From Oscillatoria princeps RMCB-10 (GTDB lineage: Bacteria; Cyanobacteriota; Cyanobacteriia; Cyanobacteriales; Oscillatoriaceae), in assembly GCA_019359235.1 (NCBI GenBank), contig JAHHHT010000034.1:32289-96288 (forward strand): 64,000 nucleotides of DNA, given 5' to 3'. The first letter of the stretch is position 1. Each line of letters starts with the position of its first letter. Position numbers and translations under genes: made by a program. Below are positions 1 to 8,664 of the stretch, one piece after another. Below the pieces are notes generated by a model that saw nothing but the letters and a program-made list of their open reading frames with translations, made no database searches and had not been told where the DNA came from.

Positions 1-86
1 TCGCGCCTTCGCGCTGTGCGGGGCGAACCTGGGGCGTCGCAAAAACTAGCTCAACTGGTGTGCGAAGAGATGTTGCAATGAGTTGG

Positions 87-118
87 GCATCATCGCATCA
101 TCGCATCATCGCATCATC
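87..118. repeat. Octamer tandem repeat
   Basis: Four exact copies of GCATCATC in tandem, followed by a partial fifth. It is a simple-sequence tract with no reading frame or spacer structure; 1-327 holds no gene that I can support. Confidence 0.9.
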
Positions 119-193
119 GCATTGGTAACTGAATTGCGGTAGTTTGTAGCGTTCCCCTTGGGAACGCACCCTACTTCTGAACCGAATAATATA

Positions 194-301
194 TATAGCA
201 ATAGACAGTCAGTTTAGTACAAGGTATCTCACTTGCTAGTAGAGACAGGGAGCGGAGGGAACGCCTGTCCTACGTCCGCGCCCTAAGTGCCTAGTGCTAT
301 A
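194..301. mobile_element. MITE-like element, copy 1
   Basis: A 108-bp non-coding segment bounded by imperfect terminal inverted repeats. It starts TATAGCAATAGACAGTCAG and ends so that the other strand reads TATAGCACTAGGCACTTAG. The same termini bound copies at 15817-15941 and 40301-40436. Interiors carry variants of 'acgcctgtcctacgtcc'. No transposase is encoded. A TA target duplication is possible but not proven. Confidence 0.65.
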
Positions 302-327
302 ATAAATAGATGCACCGGCGCGAAACA

Positions 328-1011
328 TTAAGAGACCGGGTTTCTTAAAGAAACCCGGTCTCTTGCAGCCGCTATGTTAGGCTTAATTATGCTGGCACAC
401 TTATCATTCCAAGTTGAGATTAGCATTTTCCCGCACGACGAAAGGGCAAGTGCTACAATCATCAAGTGCTTCACCGGCTTGCTTTTCACCAGCTCCACAA
501 CCTGAAAAAATTCCGGATGAATCGTCGGCTCCCCACCGCTCAGCTGCACAATTTGCGGCTCCCCCTCATTCGCCACCACCGCATCCAGCATCCGTTCAAT
601 TTCCTGCAAACTGCGGTGACGCCGGCGCACTTGCCCATTTGAGTAAATTTCCTCCACCCCCGAATCCGCATAGCAAATCGGACAGGAGAGATTGCACCTA
701 TCTGTCAATTCTACCAGAGTCAGACAGCTGTGCTGTTCGTGATCCGGGCAAAGCCCGCAGTCGTAAGGACAGCCATATTTAATCGGAGTGTTGAATCGCA
801 GCGGCATGTCTCCGGGCTTGACAAATTCCAGAGATTTCTTATAATACTCAATATCATCTGCAATCAGCACCTCCTGATGCCCGTGGCTGGGACAGTGCTT
901 GACCAGGTAGACACACTGCTCCCGAAAGATAATTTTGGCCTCTACTTTCCTCAGGCACTTCGAGCAGACACTGTTGGTTAAGGAGTAAAACAGATAGTCG
1001 CGTACCGGCAT
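328..1011 (-). pseudogene. Truncated radical SAM protein (Tes/MJ0619-like N-terminal half)
   Basis: The first ~185 residues look like a radical SAM enzyme of the family that includes MJ0619 and tetraether-lipid synthase-like proteins. Cysteine pairs occur in the N-terminal region (SVCSKC, GCPYDCGLC), then the SAM cluster motif CNLSCPIC (C-x3-C-x2-C), then SGGEPTIHPEF. After 'KHLMI' (near 456) similarity stops, and the remaining ~42 residues look random, the last ones being encoded by the 331-363 hairpin repeat. Family members are usually well over 400 residues, so most of the barrel and the C-terminus are missing. I read it as a deletion or rearrangement product. The substrate is unknown and a functional short protein is unlikely. 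Confidence 0.7.
331..363. repeat. GAAACCCGGTTTC-family hairpin repeat
   Basis: A near-perfect inverted repeat with about 15-bp arms (AGAGACCGGGTTTCTT and its complement) around a tiny loop. The same core recurs at 5803-5835, 54029-54096, 58269-58339 and elsewhere. Here it supplies the last codons and the stop of the truncated radical SAM gene. Confidence 0.85.
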
Positions 1012-1033
1012 ACCAATTAACCCACCTCTGAAT

Positions 1034-1091
1034 TTCCTTGGCGTCCTTGGCGTCTACCCTGCGGGAAGCCGCTGGCGCGTCTATGGCGGTT
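1034..1091. repeat. 'cttggcg' repeat with nested short insert
   Basis: The tract runs ttccttggcg...tggcggtt, with the segment taccctgcgggaagccgc plus a few bases nested inside. Almost the same sequence occurs at 45949-46007. Shorter versions without the nested segment occur near 54180-54210 and 55440-55470. The nested segment resembles the short dispersed repeats known from Nostoc-type genomes. Confidence 0.75.
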
Positions 1092-1825
1092 CAAACCTAA
1101 ACATCTCCACAACGCTCCTGCTATAATACAAAATCCCCAGAGCGCAAGCCACCTGAATCGCACTCAGCCCCAGAACCGGGCGCAAATCAGGCTTGATGAA
1201 ATCAATTATAAACCGAAATCCCAAGTAAGCGAGCATGTAAAATTTAAATAAATCCCCCTCTTGCCGGTGGGAGCGGCTGCGGACGCGCAAAAAGAGCAGC
1301 AACCCCAGTAAAAAGGCAATTTCATACAGCTGTGCCGGGTGCCGGTGAATGCCATCTCCAAAATCGACTCCCCAAGGTAAGGTGGTGGGAGAGCCGAAAG
1401 TGCGGTCGCTCAAGCCGGTTAAGAAACAGCCAATGCGCCCCACAGCAGTACCCACAATTAAAGGATACACAAAAGCGTCGCCGGTTGAGCGGCTGACGCC
1501 GATAAATTTTTTTGTCAGTTCGACGCCAGCCAGTCCGCCCAGTAGAGCGCCCACTACGGTTTTTCCCTGAACCAGGAGCCAGAATAATTGCTGCCAATTT
1601 TGCCAGAGTTCTGGCGCGTGCTGCAGCACGCGCCAGCACCTTGGCACCGGCGAGCGCCCCCACCATCCCGCCAGCGATTACAGAACTGCGCTGACTGGGG
1701 GAAATGGTATCTTTGCGAACGTTGCGCAGCAGCAACCGAAAGGAAATGGCGTAAGCCAGAGCCTCAAATAAAATATGAGGGTGAATCCGCCAGTGTCCGA
1801 CCCACAGATAAACGGGGAACATCGC
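1081..1825 (-). pseudogene. Prolipoprotein diacylglyceryl transferase-like protein, frameshifted
   Basis: Two adjacent frames together give one Lgt-family membrane protein, which transfers diacylglycerol to lipobox cysteines. The first starts at ATG 1825 (MFPVYLWVG) and runs to 'GALAGAKVL'. The second resumes with 'LQHAPELWQNWQQ' and carries GRIGCFLTGLSD (the place of the family's GRIGNF motif) and HPAQLYE. The break lies in a perfect 26-bp palindrome at 1611-1636. Removing four bases there joins the frames as ...AKVLVLQHAPELW..., so the lesion looks local and recent. The GRIG motif is not canonical (C in place of N), so this may be a paralogue rather than the main Lgt. A sequencing error is the main alternative. 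Confidence 0.7.
1611..1636. repeat. 26-bp perfect palindrome at the frameshift site
   Basis: CTGGCGCGTGCTG followed by its exact reverse complement, with no loop. It sits exactly where the lgt-like reading frame breaks. Confidence 0.9.
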
Positions 1826-2139
1826 GAGCAAATTGTCAATTGGTAATGGGGAATTCTGCCGGCATAAATAAACTCTGCTACCCTCAGGGGGTGAAAACCC
1901 TAGTTTCTGGGGTTCTCCCCTACTTGCGGTGAAAAACCCCTTTTTGTGGCACAGGGATGGAAACACCGGTGGCACCGAAAATGCCCGATCCGGAACCTGA
2001 TATTAATGCGTTTTACTTATCACCGCAATGGGGGAGAGCCGTTTGTTTAATAGATTTTAAGAAATCGGGTTTTTGGCCATCCTGTACTGGCGTTTAATTT
2101 TGCGCCACTCCCATTTTTGCCAATCTCAAATCAGAGAGC

Positions 2140-2520
2140 CTAAGACTGGCCATCCCGACGCCCCAACTCATAGACACCGCAGCCGATACAAGCAATCATA
2201 CCAACACTGATCGCCCAACTGCGACCTAAACCGAGTTCTACGCCATAGTTGCACACAGCGCCTATAATGAAAAACGGGACGATGCTGAGCAGGGAAGCAA
2301 AGAAGGAGTTTTGGGCTTCGCGACCCCGGCGAGTGCGCTCAAACTCCTGAGCGGAGGTGTACAGGGAGCGCTCAGCGAAGTTAAACCAGCTTGTCAGCCG
2401 CTCGGTCACCCACTCACCAACCGGGGAGAAGCCTAAATACAGCGACAGCGACCACAGACTGGTGCCGGCGATCGCGGTGGCGTCGGGAGCGAACTCAAAA
2501 GGAAACAATTCAGTCAGCAT
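2140..2520 (-). CDS. Conserved hypothetical membrane protein
   Basis: 126 residues starting MLTELFPFEF. Two hydrophobic stretches near residues 75-95 (SLLSIVPFFIIGAVCNYGVE) and 100-118 (WAISVGMIACIGCGVYELG) suggest two membrane segments. An amphipathic region with Arg/Glu (EFERTRRGREAQ) precedes them. No catalytic motif is visible and I do not recognise a named family. It looks like a cyanobacterial lineage protein. It stands alone between the broken lgt-like gene and the M23 peptidase promoter. Confidence 0.65.
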   Translation of the reverse strand: MLTELFPFEFAPDATAIAGTSLWSLSLYLGFSPVGEWVTERLTSWFNFAERSLYTSAQEFERTRRGREAQNSFFASLLSIVPFFIIGAVCNYGVELGLGRSWAISVGMIACIGCGVYELGRRDGQS

Positions 2521-2744
2521 GGGTTTTAGAGCCGTTGACAGCTTAAGATGCGCAATACTTCTTAACGATATTTTAGCCTTTGTGGAATTTTAACCCAAAC
2601 TTAAGGCAGTTTCAGTCCAAAAGGTTTATAACTGATCGTGGGCAAGATGATTTTCCGGAACGGTTTGATTGAGCCAGTAATCCATTGCTAGCTTTCAAGA
2701 CTGCATCAGAAGCTGGAAAATCGCTTCACCGCTTTCCCTCGTGC

Positions 2745-2772
2745 TTGACAGAGTGCAAAAATGGAGTATAAT
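2745..2772 (+). promoter_or_regulatory. Sigma-70-type promoter for the M23 peptidase gene
   Basis: TTGACA at 2745-2750, a 16-nt spacer, and TATAAT at 2767-2772: both hexamers match consensus. A start near 2779 would give a short leader before the GAGGAG ribosome-binding site at 2800-2805. Confidence 0.8.
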
Positions 2773-2813
2773 AGGGACTTTCAACGTCATCTGGCGGTTG
2801 AGGAGTGTCAAAA

Positions 2814-3431
2814 ATGAAGCTAAATAGGTTTGGCCGTCTGCAACGTCTTCTATTGCTAGCGGGGGCAAGTCTAATCGCGCTAGTTGCCCTGGGATATCAT
2901 CCCACCCCAGTCAAAGCCCAAGACAGTCAGATCAACCAGACGGCTACCGGCAGCTGGCTAGCTGCTTCCTTTCCCGTGGAAAACTTTCAAGAATACAGCT
3001 CTCCCTATGGCCCCCGAGGGGAAGGGGAGTTTCACTACGGCCTGGACATTGCCGCTCCCCAAGGAAGTTACATCCGCAACTGGTGGGCCGGTGAGGTGGT
3101 GGAAGTGATTGACGATGACCGGTGCGGCACCGGCTTGGTGATAGCATCCGGGAAATGGGAGCACGTCTACTGCCACATGGAAGGGCAAGTCGGGCAGGCC
3201 AATGGCCGCAATTATCTGATTGACCGCGAGGGTGGCATTATAATTTGGCAAAACGAACAGCTGAGCGCCGGCGTCCGGATTGGTCGCGTGGGCATGAGTG
3301 GCCGCACCAGTGGCCCTCACCTTCACTGGGGCCTGAGGTACGCCGAAAACTGGATCGACCCCGGCACCGTTCTGCGAGCGATGTACGGCGAACAAACTGC
3401 CGCGCTCTCCAGGCGGCTTGACGGACAGTAG
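2814..3431 (+). CDS. Secreted M23-family metallopeptidase
   Basis: 205 residues. I chose ATG 2814 over GTG 2805 because GAGGAG (2800-2805) lies 8 nt upstream of the ATG. A signal peptide (RLLLLAGASLIALVALGY...VKA) is followed by a LytM/M23 domain. Zinc-site motifs are HYGLDIA (H-x3-D) and GPHLHWGL (H-x-H), with YCHMEG between them. The family cleaves peptidoglycan cross-links or works as a regulator of amidases outside the membrane. There are no LysM or coiled-coil domains, so this is a minimal single-domain enzyme. A near-consensus promoter suggests constitutive expression. Confidence 0.85.
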   Translation: MKLNRFGRLQRLLLLAGASLIALVALGYHPTPVKAQDSQINQTATGSWLAASFPVENFQEYSSPYGPRGEGEFHYGLDIAAPQGSYIRNWWAGEVVEVIDDDRCGTGLVIASGKWEHVYCHMEGQVGQANGRNYLIDREGGIIIWQNEQLSAGVRIGRVGMSGRTSGPHLHWGLRYAENWIDPGTVLRAMYGEQTAALSRRLDGQ

Positions 3432-3507
3432 AACTGAGGACTTTGGCAAGTCTTCGATTAAAAATCCAGGTTAGTGCCCCTGAAAAAAACCCGGATGGGG
3501 AGTGCCC

Positions 3508-3542
3508 AGAAACCAGGTTTCGCCGAAGTTACCTGGTTTCTG
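3508..3542. repeat. Hairpin repeat (AGAAACCAGG variant) between convergent genes
   Basis: CAGAAACCAGGTTTC and a near complement, GTTACCTGGTTTCTG, form a stem-loop between the convergent M23 peptidase and ftsH genes. It belongs to the GAAACCxGGTTTC family. It may act as a terminator, but there is no run of T. Confidence 0.6.
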
Positions 3543-3625
3543 AGGATGGCACCGGCAAGTCCCGCCCCTGCGCGTGAAACCCGCTTTCTTCGATTGGAGT
3601 GCCGGCCCACTGCTCGTTAATCCCG

Positions 3626-5602
3626 CTAGAAGTTGGATGCTGTCTGGCGTTCCGGCAGCTGGCTGCACTCGGCGACAATTTGCCGGAACTGTTCGCCCTC
3701 AATGGTTTCCCTGTCCAGGAGCAGCTCCACAAGCCGGTCGATCAGGACGCGGTTTTCGCCGATGATTCGGCGAGCTTGCTGGTAGCACTCAACGGCGAGC
3801 GCCCGAACTTGGTGGTCGATTTTGGCAGCCACCTGTTCGGAAACCTCAGAGCGAGGCGTCCAGTCGCGCCCCAAAAAGACTTCATTGCTGCCGCTTTCGA
3901 GGGCCACCGGCCCCAACTCAGACATGCCGTAGCGCGTCACCATCTCCCGCGCCAAATCCGCCACCACCCGGATGTCGTTGCTGGCACCCACCGTCACCTC
4001 GTCATGGCCAAACACCTCTTCCTCTGCAGCCCTGCCGCCCAAGGCAATGGTAATCCTGTCTCTCAGCCAAGCCCGGCTGTAGAGGCCGCTATCCACCATC
4101 TCTTCATTAAACACCTGCTGGGCAAAGCCGCCGATCCCTCCGGAACGGGGAATAATGCTGACTTTATTCAGGGGGTCAGAATTTTTCAGCAACGTCATCA
4201 GCAGCGCGTGCCCCACCTCGTGGTAAGCAATCAGCCGCTTTTTCTTGCTGTCTAGCAGTGGCGTCAGAGTCAGCCCCACCGTCACCCGGTCGATGGCGTC
4301 GTCAATTTCTAGCGGGCCAATCGCCTCTTTGCGCCGGCGTGCCGTCAAAATCGCCGCTTCGTTGAGCAGGTTGGCCAAATCCGCCCCGGAAAACCCGGGA
4401 GTCCGCCGCGCTATCGCCTCCAGCGAGACTTCTGGCGACAGCTTCTTGTTGCGAGCGTGCACCTGCAAAATCCCCAGCCGCCCGTTGTAACCGGGCAGAT
4501 CCACCGTCACCTGCCGGTCGAACCGGCCCGGGCGCAGCAAGGCGGAATCCAGCACGTCCGGGCGGTTGGTGGCGGCAATAATAATGATGCCGGTGTTGCC
4601 CTCAAAACCGTCCATCTCGGTGAGGAGCTGGTTGAGCGTTTGCTCTCGCTCGTCGTTCCCGCCGCCAATCCCAACACCCCGCTGCCTTCCCACGGCGTCA
4701 ATCTCGTCGATGAACACAATGCAGGGGGCGTTCTCTTTCGCTTTTTTGAACAAGTCCCGCACCCGCGAGGCTCCCACGCCCACGAACATCTCCACGAATT
4801 CCGACCCCGAGATGCTGAAGAAGGGCACGCCGGCCTCACCGGCAATCGCTTTGGCCAGCAGGGTCTTGCCGGTTCCCGGCGGGCCCACCAGCAGCACCCC
4901 CTTGGGAATCTTGGCACCAACCGCTGTGAAGCGTTCCGGCTTTTTCAAGAAGGTGACGACTTCCTGGAGCTCTTCTTTGGCCTCTTCAATGCCGGCCACA
5001 TCGTTGAACAGGACGCCGGTTTTGGCCTCCATCTGGAAGCGGGCTCGCGATTTGCCAAAGTTCATCGCTTGGCTGCCGGCTTGGCTAGACCGGCGCAAGA
5101 TCATCGTCAGCCCCCCAATCAGCAGCACAATCAGCAGTAAATTCGCCACCAGCCCCACGGCGGCGCTGCGGTCAGCCGTCGGCTGGATATCCAGTTTAAC
5201 CTCCTCTTCCCCCCCTCGGTTTTTTTGACCGATGGCTCGGTACACTTCGGGGTATTTGTCAAACAGAGACACCTCATACTCGGTTTGACCGGGCTCCTTT
5301 AACTTGACTCTGGCCACTTGCTGCGCTGGGTCAATCTCAACCTTGTAGACTTCACCGGCATCTATTTTCTGCAGCAGCTGGCTGTAGCTCATGCTTTTGC
5401 GCTCTGCCGCTCCCAGTGCCGGCACCGGCAGCAGCAGCCCCTGCAGCACCAGCCAGCCCGCAGCGAGATAGCCCAGGCACAGTGCCTGTTTCGAGCGCCT
5501 TTTTGAGCGCGGCTCAACAGTTCCCAGAGGCTCGCGCCTCCCCTGATTGGCCTCAGATCCCCTGTGCTGCCCCATCAGTGCTTTCATCCAGAAACCTTTC
5601 AT
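3626..5602 (-). CDS. ftsH: ATP-dependent zinc metalloprotease FtsH
   Basis: 658-residue membrane protease that unfolds and degrades membrane and soluble proteins. In cyanobacteria, family members maintain photosystem II. The N-terminus has a hydrophobic segment (about 45-65), a lumen-side domain starting [15 protein letters not shown], and a second membrane segment near 155-175 ([20 protein letters not shown]). The AAA domain has Walker A GPPGTGKT (~240), Walker [17 protein letters not shown] and arginine-finger region [11 protein letters not shown]. The protease domain has the zinc motif HEVGH (~465). Length and order are normal for the family. The exact ATG (5602 or an internal one a few codons later) is uncertain. 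It converges on the M23 peptidase gene and no partner gene is adjacent. Confidence 0.95.
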   Translation of the reverse strand: MKGFWMKALMGQHRGSEANQGRREPLGTVEPRSKRRSKQALCLGYLAAGWLVLQGLLLPVPALGAAERKSMSYSQLLQKIDAGEVYKVEIDPAQQVARVKLKEPGQTEYEVSLFDKYPEVYRAIGQKNRGGEEEVKLDIQPTADRSAAVGLVANLLLIVLLIGGLTMILRRSSQAGSQAMNFGKSRARFQMEAKTGVLFNDVAGIEEAKEELQEVVTFLKKPERFTAVGAKIPKGVLLVGPPGTGKTLLAKAIAGEAGVPFFSISGSEFVEMFVGVGASRVRDLFKKAKENAPCIVFIDEIDAVGRQRGVGIGGGNDEREQTLNQLLTEMDGFEGNTGIIIIAATNRPDVLDSALLRPGRFDRQVTVDLPGYNGRLGILQVHARNKKLSPEVSLEAIARRTPGFSGADLANLLNEAAILTARRRKEAIGPLEIDDAIDRVTVGLTLTPLLDSKKKRLIAYHEVGHALLMTLLKNSDPLNKVSIIPRSGGIGGFAQQVFNEEMVDSGLYSRAWLRDRITIALGGRAAEEEVFGHDEVTVGASNDIRVVADLAREMVTRYGMSELGPVALESGSNEVFLGRDWTPRSEVSEQVAAKIDHQVRALAVECYQQARRIIGENRVLIDRLVELLLDRETIEGEQFRQIVAECSQLPERQTASNF

Positions 5603-5802
5603 CTCGCCTTGCCTTCTGCCTGCTGTCTTGTCCCACTCCTGCGCCGTAGCTTGTGGGCCAATTCCCCACCGGCAGGATTTGAGAACCTTTCCAACCCTAG
5701 TCTAACTTTCCCGATTCTCGCCCAGCGCGGTCGTGGCCAGTAACCTGGGCTGCCAAAAGCTGCCGGTTTTTATTTCGAGCAAGCCCACATCACTGAGAGC
5801 GT

Positions 5803-5835
5803 AGAAACCGGGTTTCTAGAAGAAACCCGGTTTCT
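5803..5835. repeat. GAAACCGGGTTTC double hairpin repeat
   Basis: AGAAACCGGGTTTCT followed by AGAAACCCGGTTTCT: two copies of a palindromic core that can also pair with each other. It lies between the divergent ftsH and FMN reductase genes. Confidence 0.85.
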
Positions 5836-5848
5836 GGCCCTTCTTTCC

Positions 5849-5878
5849 TTGACAGGGCATCCTTTCTTAAGCTAGATT
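5849..5878 (+). promoter_or_regulatory. Putative promoter of the FMN reductase gene
   Basis: TTGACA (5849-5854), an 18-nt spacer, then TAGATT (5873-5878). Placed about 80 nt before the chosen start codon. Confidence 0.5.
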
Positions 5879-5960
5879 AAATGCAGTCGGAATGACTTCG
5901 GTTTTTAACAAAAATTTAAGCAGTGCCCTCGCACTCAGCTCTTGCAGGAGAATCAATTTT

Positions 5961-6503
5961 ATGGTAAAGATAGTTGGAATTGCAGGCAGTTTGCGGTCTG
6001 GCTCCTACAGCATGCTGGCATTGCGCCAAGCGGCGCGGCGGGTGGAAGCGCTCGGTGCGGAGGTGGAAATACTGGATTTGCGAGAAATGAGATTGCCGTT
6101 TTGCACCGGCGACAAGGAATATCCGGACTTTCCAGATGTCGAGCGGTTGCGCACAGCGGTGAAAGAAGCGGACGGGCTGATATTGGCCACCCCAGAGTAC
6201 CACGGCAGCGTCAGCGGCGTCCTGAAAAACGCCCTGGACTTGATGAGTTTTGACGAGCTGAGCGGGAAAGTTGCCGGTTTGATCAGCGTTTTAGGCGGAC
6301 AGTCCAACAGCAACGCCCTCAACGATTTGCGGGTTATTATGCGCTGGGTGCACGCCTGGGTGATCCCCGAACAAATCGGCATCGGACAAGCGTGGCAGGC
6401 ATTTGGCCCTGAGGGCAAGATTTTGGATGAGAAACTGTCGCAGCGCTTCGACAAATTCGCCCAGAGTTTGGTGGACAGCACTCGCAAAATCCGAGGCGTG
6501 TAA
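5961..6503 (+). CDS. NADPH-dependent FMN reductase family protein
   Basis: 180 residues from ATG 5961, chosen because AGGAG sits ten bases upstream and the protein then begins at the first strand of the flavodoxin-like fold (MVKIVGIAGSLRSGSYS). GSLRSGS is the flavin-phosphate loop and TPEYHGSVSGVLKNALD is the second family hallmark. The enzyme reduces FMN, quinones or azo compounds with NAD(P)H in the cytoplasm; the natural substrate cannot be told. It lies just outside the AT-rich cluster and on the opposite strand, so a role as flavin reductase for the halogenase-like flavoprotein (9905-11650) is possible but only inferred. Confidence 0.85.
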   Translation: MVKIVGIAGSLRSGSYSMLALRQAARRVEALGAEVEILDLREMRLPFCTGDKEYPDFPDVERLRTAVKEADGLILATPEYHGSVSGVLKNALDLMSFDELSGKVAGLISVLGGQSNSNALNDLRVIMRWVHAWVIPEQIGIGQAWQAFGPEGKILDEKLSQRFDKFAQSLVDSTRKIRGV

Positions 6504-6513
6504 CGCTTCCCCT

Positions 6514-6538
6514 CGTTCCCAGGCAGAGCCTGGGAACG
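6514..6538. repeat. CGTTCCCAGGC hairpin repeat
   Basis: An 11-bp perfect stem (CGTTCCCAGGC) with a 3-nt loop just after the FMN reductase stop codon. It may help end transcription, though no T tract follows. Confidence 0.6.
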
Positions 6539-6732
6539 CCCGCACTCGGAAGTTCCCGCCTCCTTTGCCTTCGCTGACGACCAAGACATGCTGAAGCAGG
6601 GTGGGTCAGCTATTGGGAAATCTCTCACCCTAAACCGCACACTCCTAGCGCAGACGCACCCTATAACTGTCAACTTTGCTAAGTCGAACCCAAATCTGGG
6701 ACGTTCGATGTGATATAAGGGAATGACTTCAA

Positions 6733-7083
6733 TCAATCCAGCGTCACAAAAATAGACCTGCGTGGCCGATTGTTTACTGTTCGAGTTTTATGGCCCCGTC
6801 CAGTTGTATCTTCAACTAGAAGAATATCTCCCCCCTGAAAGCGGCGCTTTTCTCCGCTGGCCACCTCAATCTCAACCTGCCCGTCCAATAAAATAATGAA
6901 TTGTCTTTGCGGTGCCGTATGCCAATCGTAATCGTAGTACGCATCGTTTTCTCGGAAGATAATACTCGTTACCGGATAGCGCTGCGATAACTTGCCTATT
7001 TGACCCGCATCTTCTAGTTCTATTTCAATGTATTCAAAATGAGACTCTCCATCTGAGCCGGTATAAACACGAGTAATCAGCAT
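6733..7083 (-). CDS. Small cupin-domain protein
   Basis: 116 residues. The cupin core runs from about 45 to 105: WHTAPQRQFIILLDGQVEIE (first cupin motif region) then RRFQGGDILLVEDTTGRGHKTR (second motif region). His and Gln/Glu residues could bind a metal. No partner domain is present. Single-domain cupins act as isomerases, dioxygenases or sensors, and this one cannot be assigned. It is the last minus-strand gene of the AT-rich cluster, 280 nt after the antiporter, so membership of the same pathway is plausible but unproven. It ends near the FMN reductase gene, with which it converges. Confidence 0.75.
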   Translation of the reverse strand: MLITRVYTGSDGESHFEYIEIELEDAGQIGKLSQRYPVTSIIFRENDAYYDYDWHTAPQRQFIILLDGQVEIEVASGEKRRFQGGDILLVEDTTGRGHKTRTVNNRPRRSIFVTLD

Positions 7084-7363
7084 AATTTCAGTAATTTGAT
7101 GCAGCGATGGTTCGGTGAAGCGGGAGTGCTGAACAAGTAATTATTTCGGCCTTTTATCTCGCGCTCCAGGGCGAGTTCCATAAGATCGCCTCATTACTTA
7201 TGCAGGACTACCATTTAAAGAATTAATCTACATTTGTAGGGCGCAAACATGAGAGGATTCTCATTTAACTTATATTCTCAGATGTATCAGTTTTATAAGC
7301 CTTGCGGGCACTGGCTTTCCTCAAATCAAAAGCCTGCTGTTACAGTGCCCACTTAGACCCCTC

Positions 7364-8638
7364 TCAATAATTGCTGTCCGGCAATAAGAGAGCAACCAGG
7401 GGCGATGCCATTAAGGTAGTAACGATTGCCATTATTACCATAATAGTAAATAGGGTCGGCGTAATAACGCCTTGCTCTAATCCGATATTGAGGATGATTA
7501 ATTCCATCAAGCCCCGCGAGTTCATCAGTGCGCCGATAGTTGCCGACTCGCGCCAATTTTCCCCCGCCCACCGGGCTGCCAGCATGCAAGCCAAGCCTTT
7601 CCCGAGAATAGCAATTGCCACGATAACTGCTGTAATCGCCCACAATTGTGGCGTATTGACTAGCCCGATCTGCGTATTCAATCCGGAGAAAACGAAAAAT
7701 ACCGGCAGCAACAGGGAAATAGTGAGAGACTCAATTTTTTCGCGAATTCCATCGACAAACTCGCCGCGCGGCATCGCCGTCCCCAAGATAAACGCGCCGA
7801 ATACTGCGTAAATGCCTATAGCATCAGTAAACCACGCGCACAGCATCAAAACCATCAAGACTAAGATCAGGGTTTGTACCGTCACGCCGTCATCGCGCTT
7901 GGTCAGGTGAGTGAAGACAGTCAGTGCCGGTCGCCCGACGAATATCACAAACAGCAAGTAGCCAATTCCACCCCCAATCGCCAAGGCTGCAATACTGCCT
8001 GAATTGTGAATGCTCGCCAGAACAATTGCCAGCAAACACCAGGCACTGGCATCGTCTATACTTCCAGCCGCCAGCGCCAGAGTTCCGAAGGTGGTTTTGG
8101 CGATGTCGCGTTCGTAGAGCATCCGCGCTAGCATGGGAAAGGCAGTAATTGACATGGACGCGCCCAGATAAAGCGCTGCAGCCCACGGTTTAACTCCTGG
8201 TGTGAATAGTTCCCCTTTGTCGTATAATAATACAGCGGCGATCGCCCCCAGCGTGAAGGGCGCTAAAATGCCTGCGGACGAGACTAGCACGGCACTTTTT
8301 AGCCGCTTCTTTATTAGGTCGGTATTAAATTCGAGGCCGATTAAAAACATATAAATCACCAGCCCGATTTGACTGATGGCAAATAAAATCGACATGGAGG
8401 GGTGGGGAATTTTGGTGGCAGCATCGAGTGCGATAGGAGCCTTTGGAAACAGCCACTGTTGCCAATCTTGCGCGAGCAGGCCCAACATTGAAGGCCCCAA
8501 CATCACGCCAGCAATCATTTCGCACACAACATCGGTTTGCCCCAGATAGCGCCGACCAATAATCGTTACGACCCGACAAGTAGCCAAAATGACTGTCAGT
8601 TGCAGCAATAGCTTAAGAACTAGCTCAAAGTTGGACAT
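7364..8638 (-). CDS. CPA2-family cation/proton antiporter
   Basis: 424 residues from ATG 8638 (MSNFELVLKLLLQ); a longer upstream extension would overlap the MFS gene and adds no membrane segment. About 12-13 hydrophobic segments are visible. CPA2 hallmarks include IGLVIYMFLIGLEFNTDLIKK, AGSIDDASAWCLLAI with the paired acidic residues used for ion exchange, and NSRGLMELIILNIG. It lacks the C-terminal TrkA-N/RCK domain of Kef channels. It would exchange Na+ or K+ for H+ across the inner membrane. It follows the MFS gene by 26 nt, so they are probably cotranscribed. Confidence 0.85.
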   Translation of the reverse strand: MSNFELVLKLLLQLTVILATCRVVTIIGRRYLGQTDVVCEMIAGVMLGPSMLGLLAQDWQQWLFPKAPIALDAATKIPHPSMSILFAISQIGLVIYMFLIGLEFNTDLIKKRLKSAVLVSSAGILAPFTLGAIAAVLLYDKGELFTPGVKPWAAALYLGASMSITAFPMLARMLYERDIAKTTFGTLALAAGSIDDASAWCLLAIVLASIHNSGSIAALAIGGGIGYLLFVIFVGRPALTVFTHLTKRDDGVTVQTLILVLMVLMLCAWFTDAIGIYAVFGAFILGTAMPRGEFVDGIREKIESLTISLLLPVFFVFSGLNTQIGLVNTPQLWAITAVIVAIAILGKGLACMLAARWAGENWRESATIGALMNSRGLMELIILNIGLEQGVITPTLFTIMVIMAIVTTLMASPLVALLLPDSNY

Positions 8639-8664
8639 ATTTGTGTGGCTTGCCTTGTTTTGGG

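Noticed and set aside
87..118. Short octamer repeat considered as iteron origin
   Set aside because: Only four copies, no DnaA boxes or replication gene next to it.
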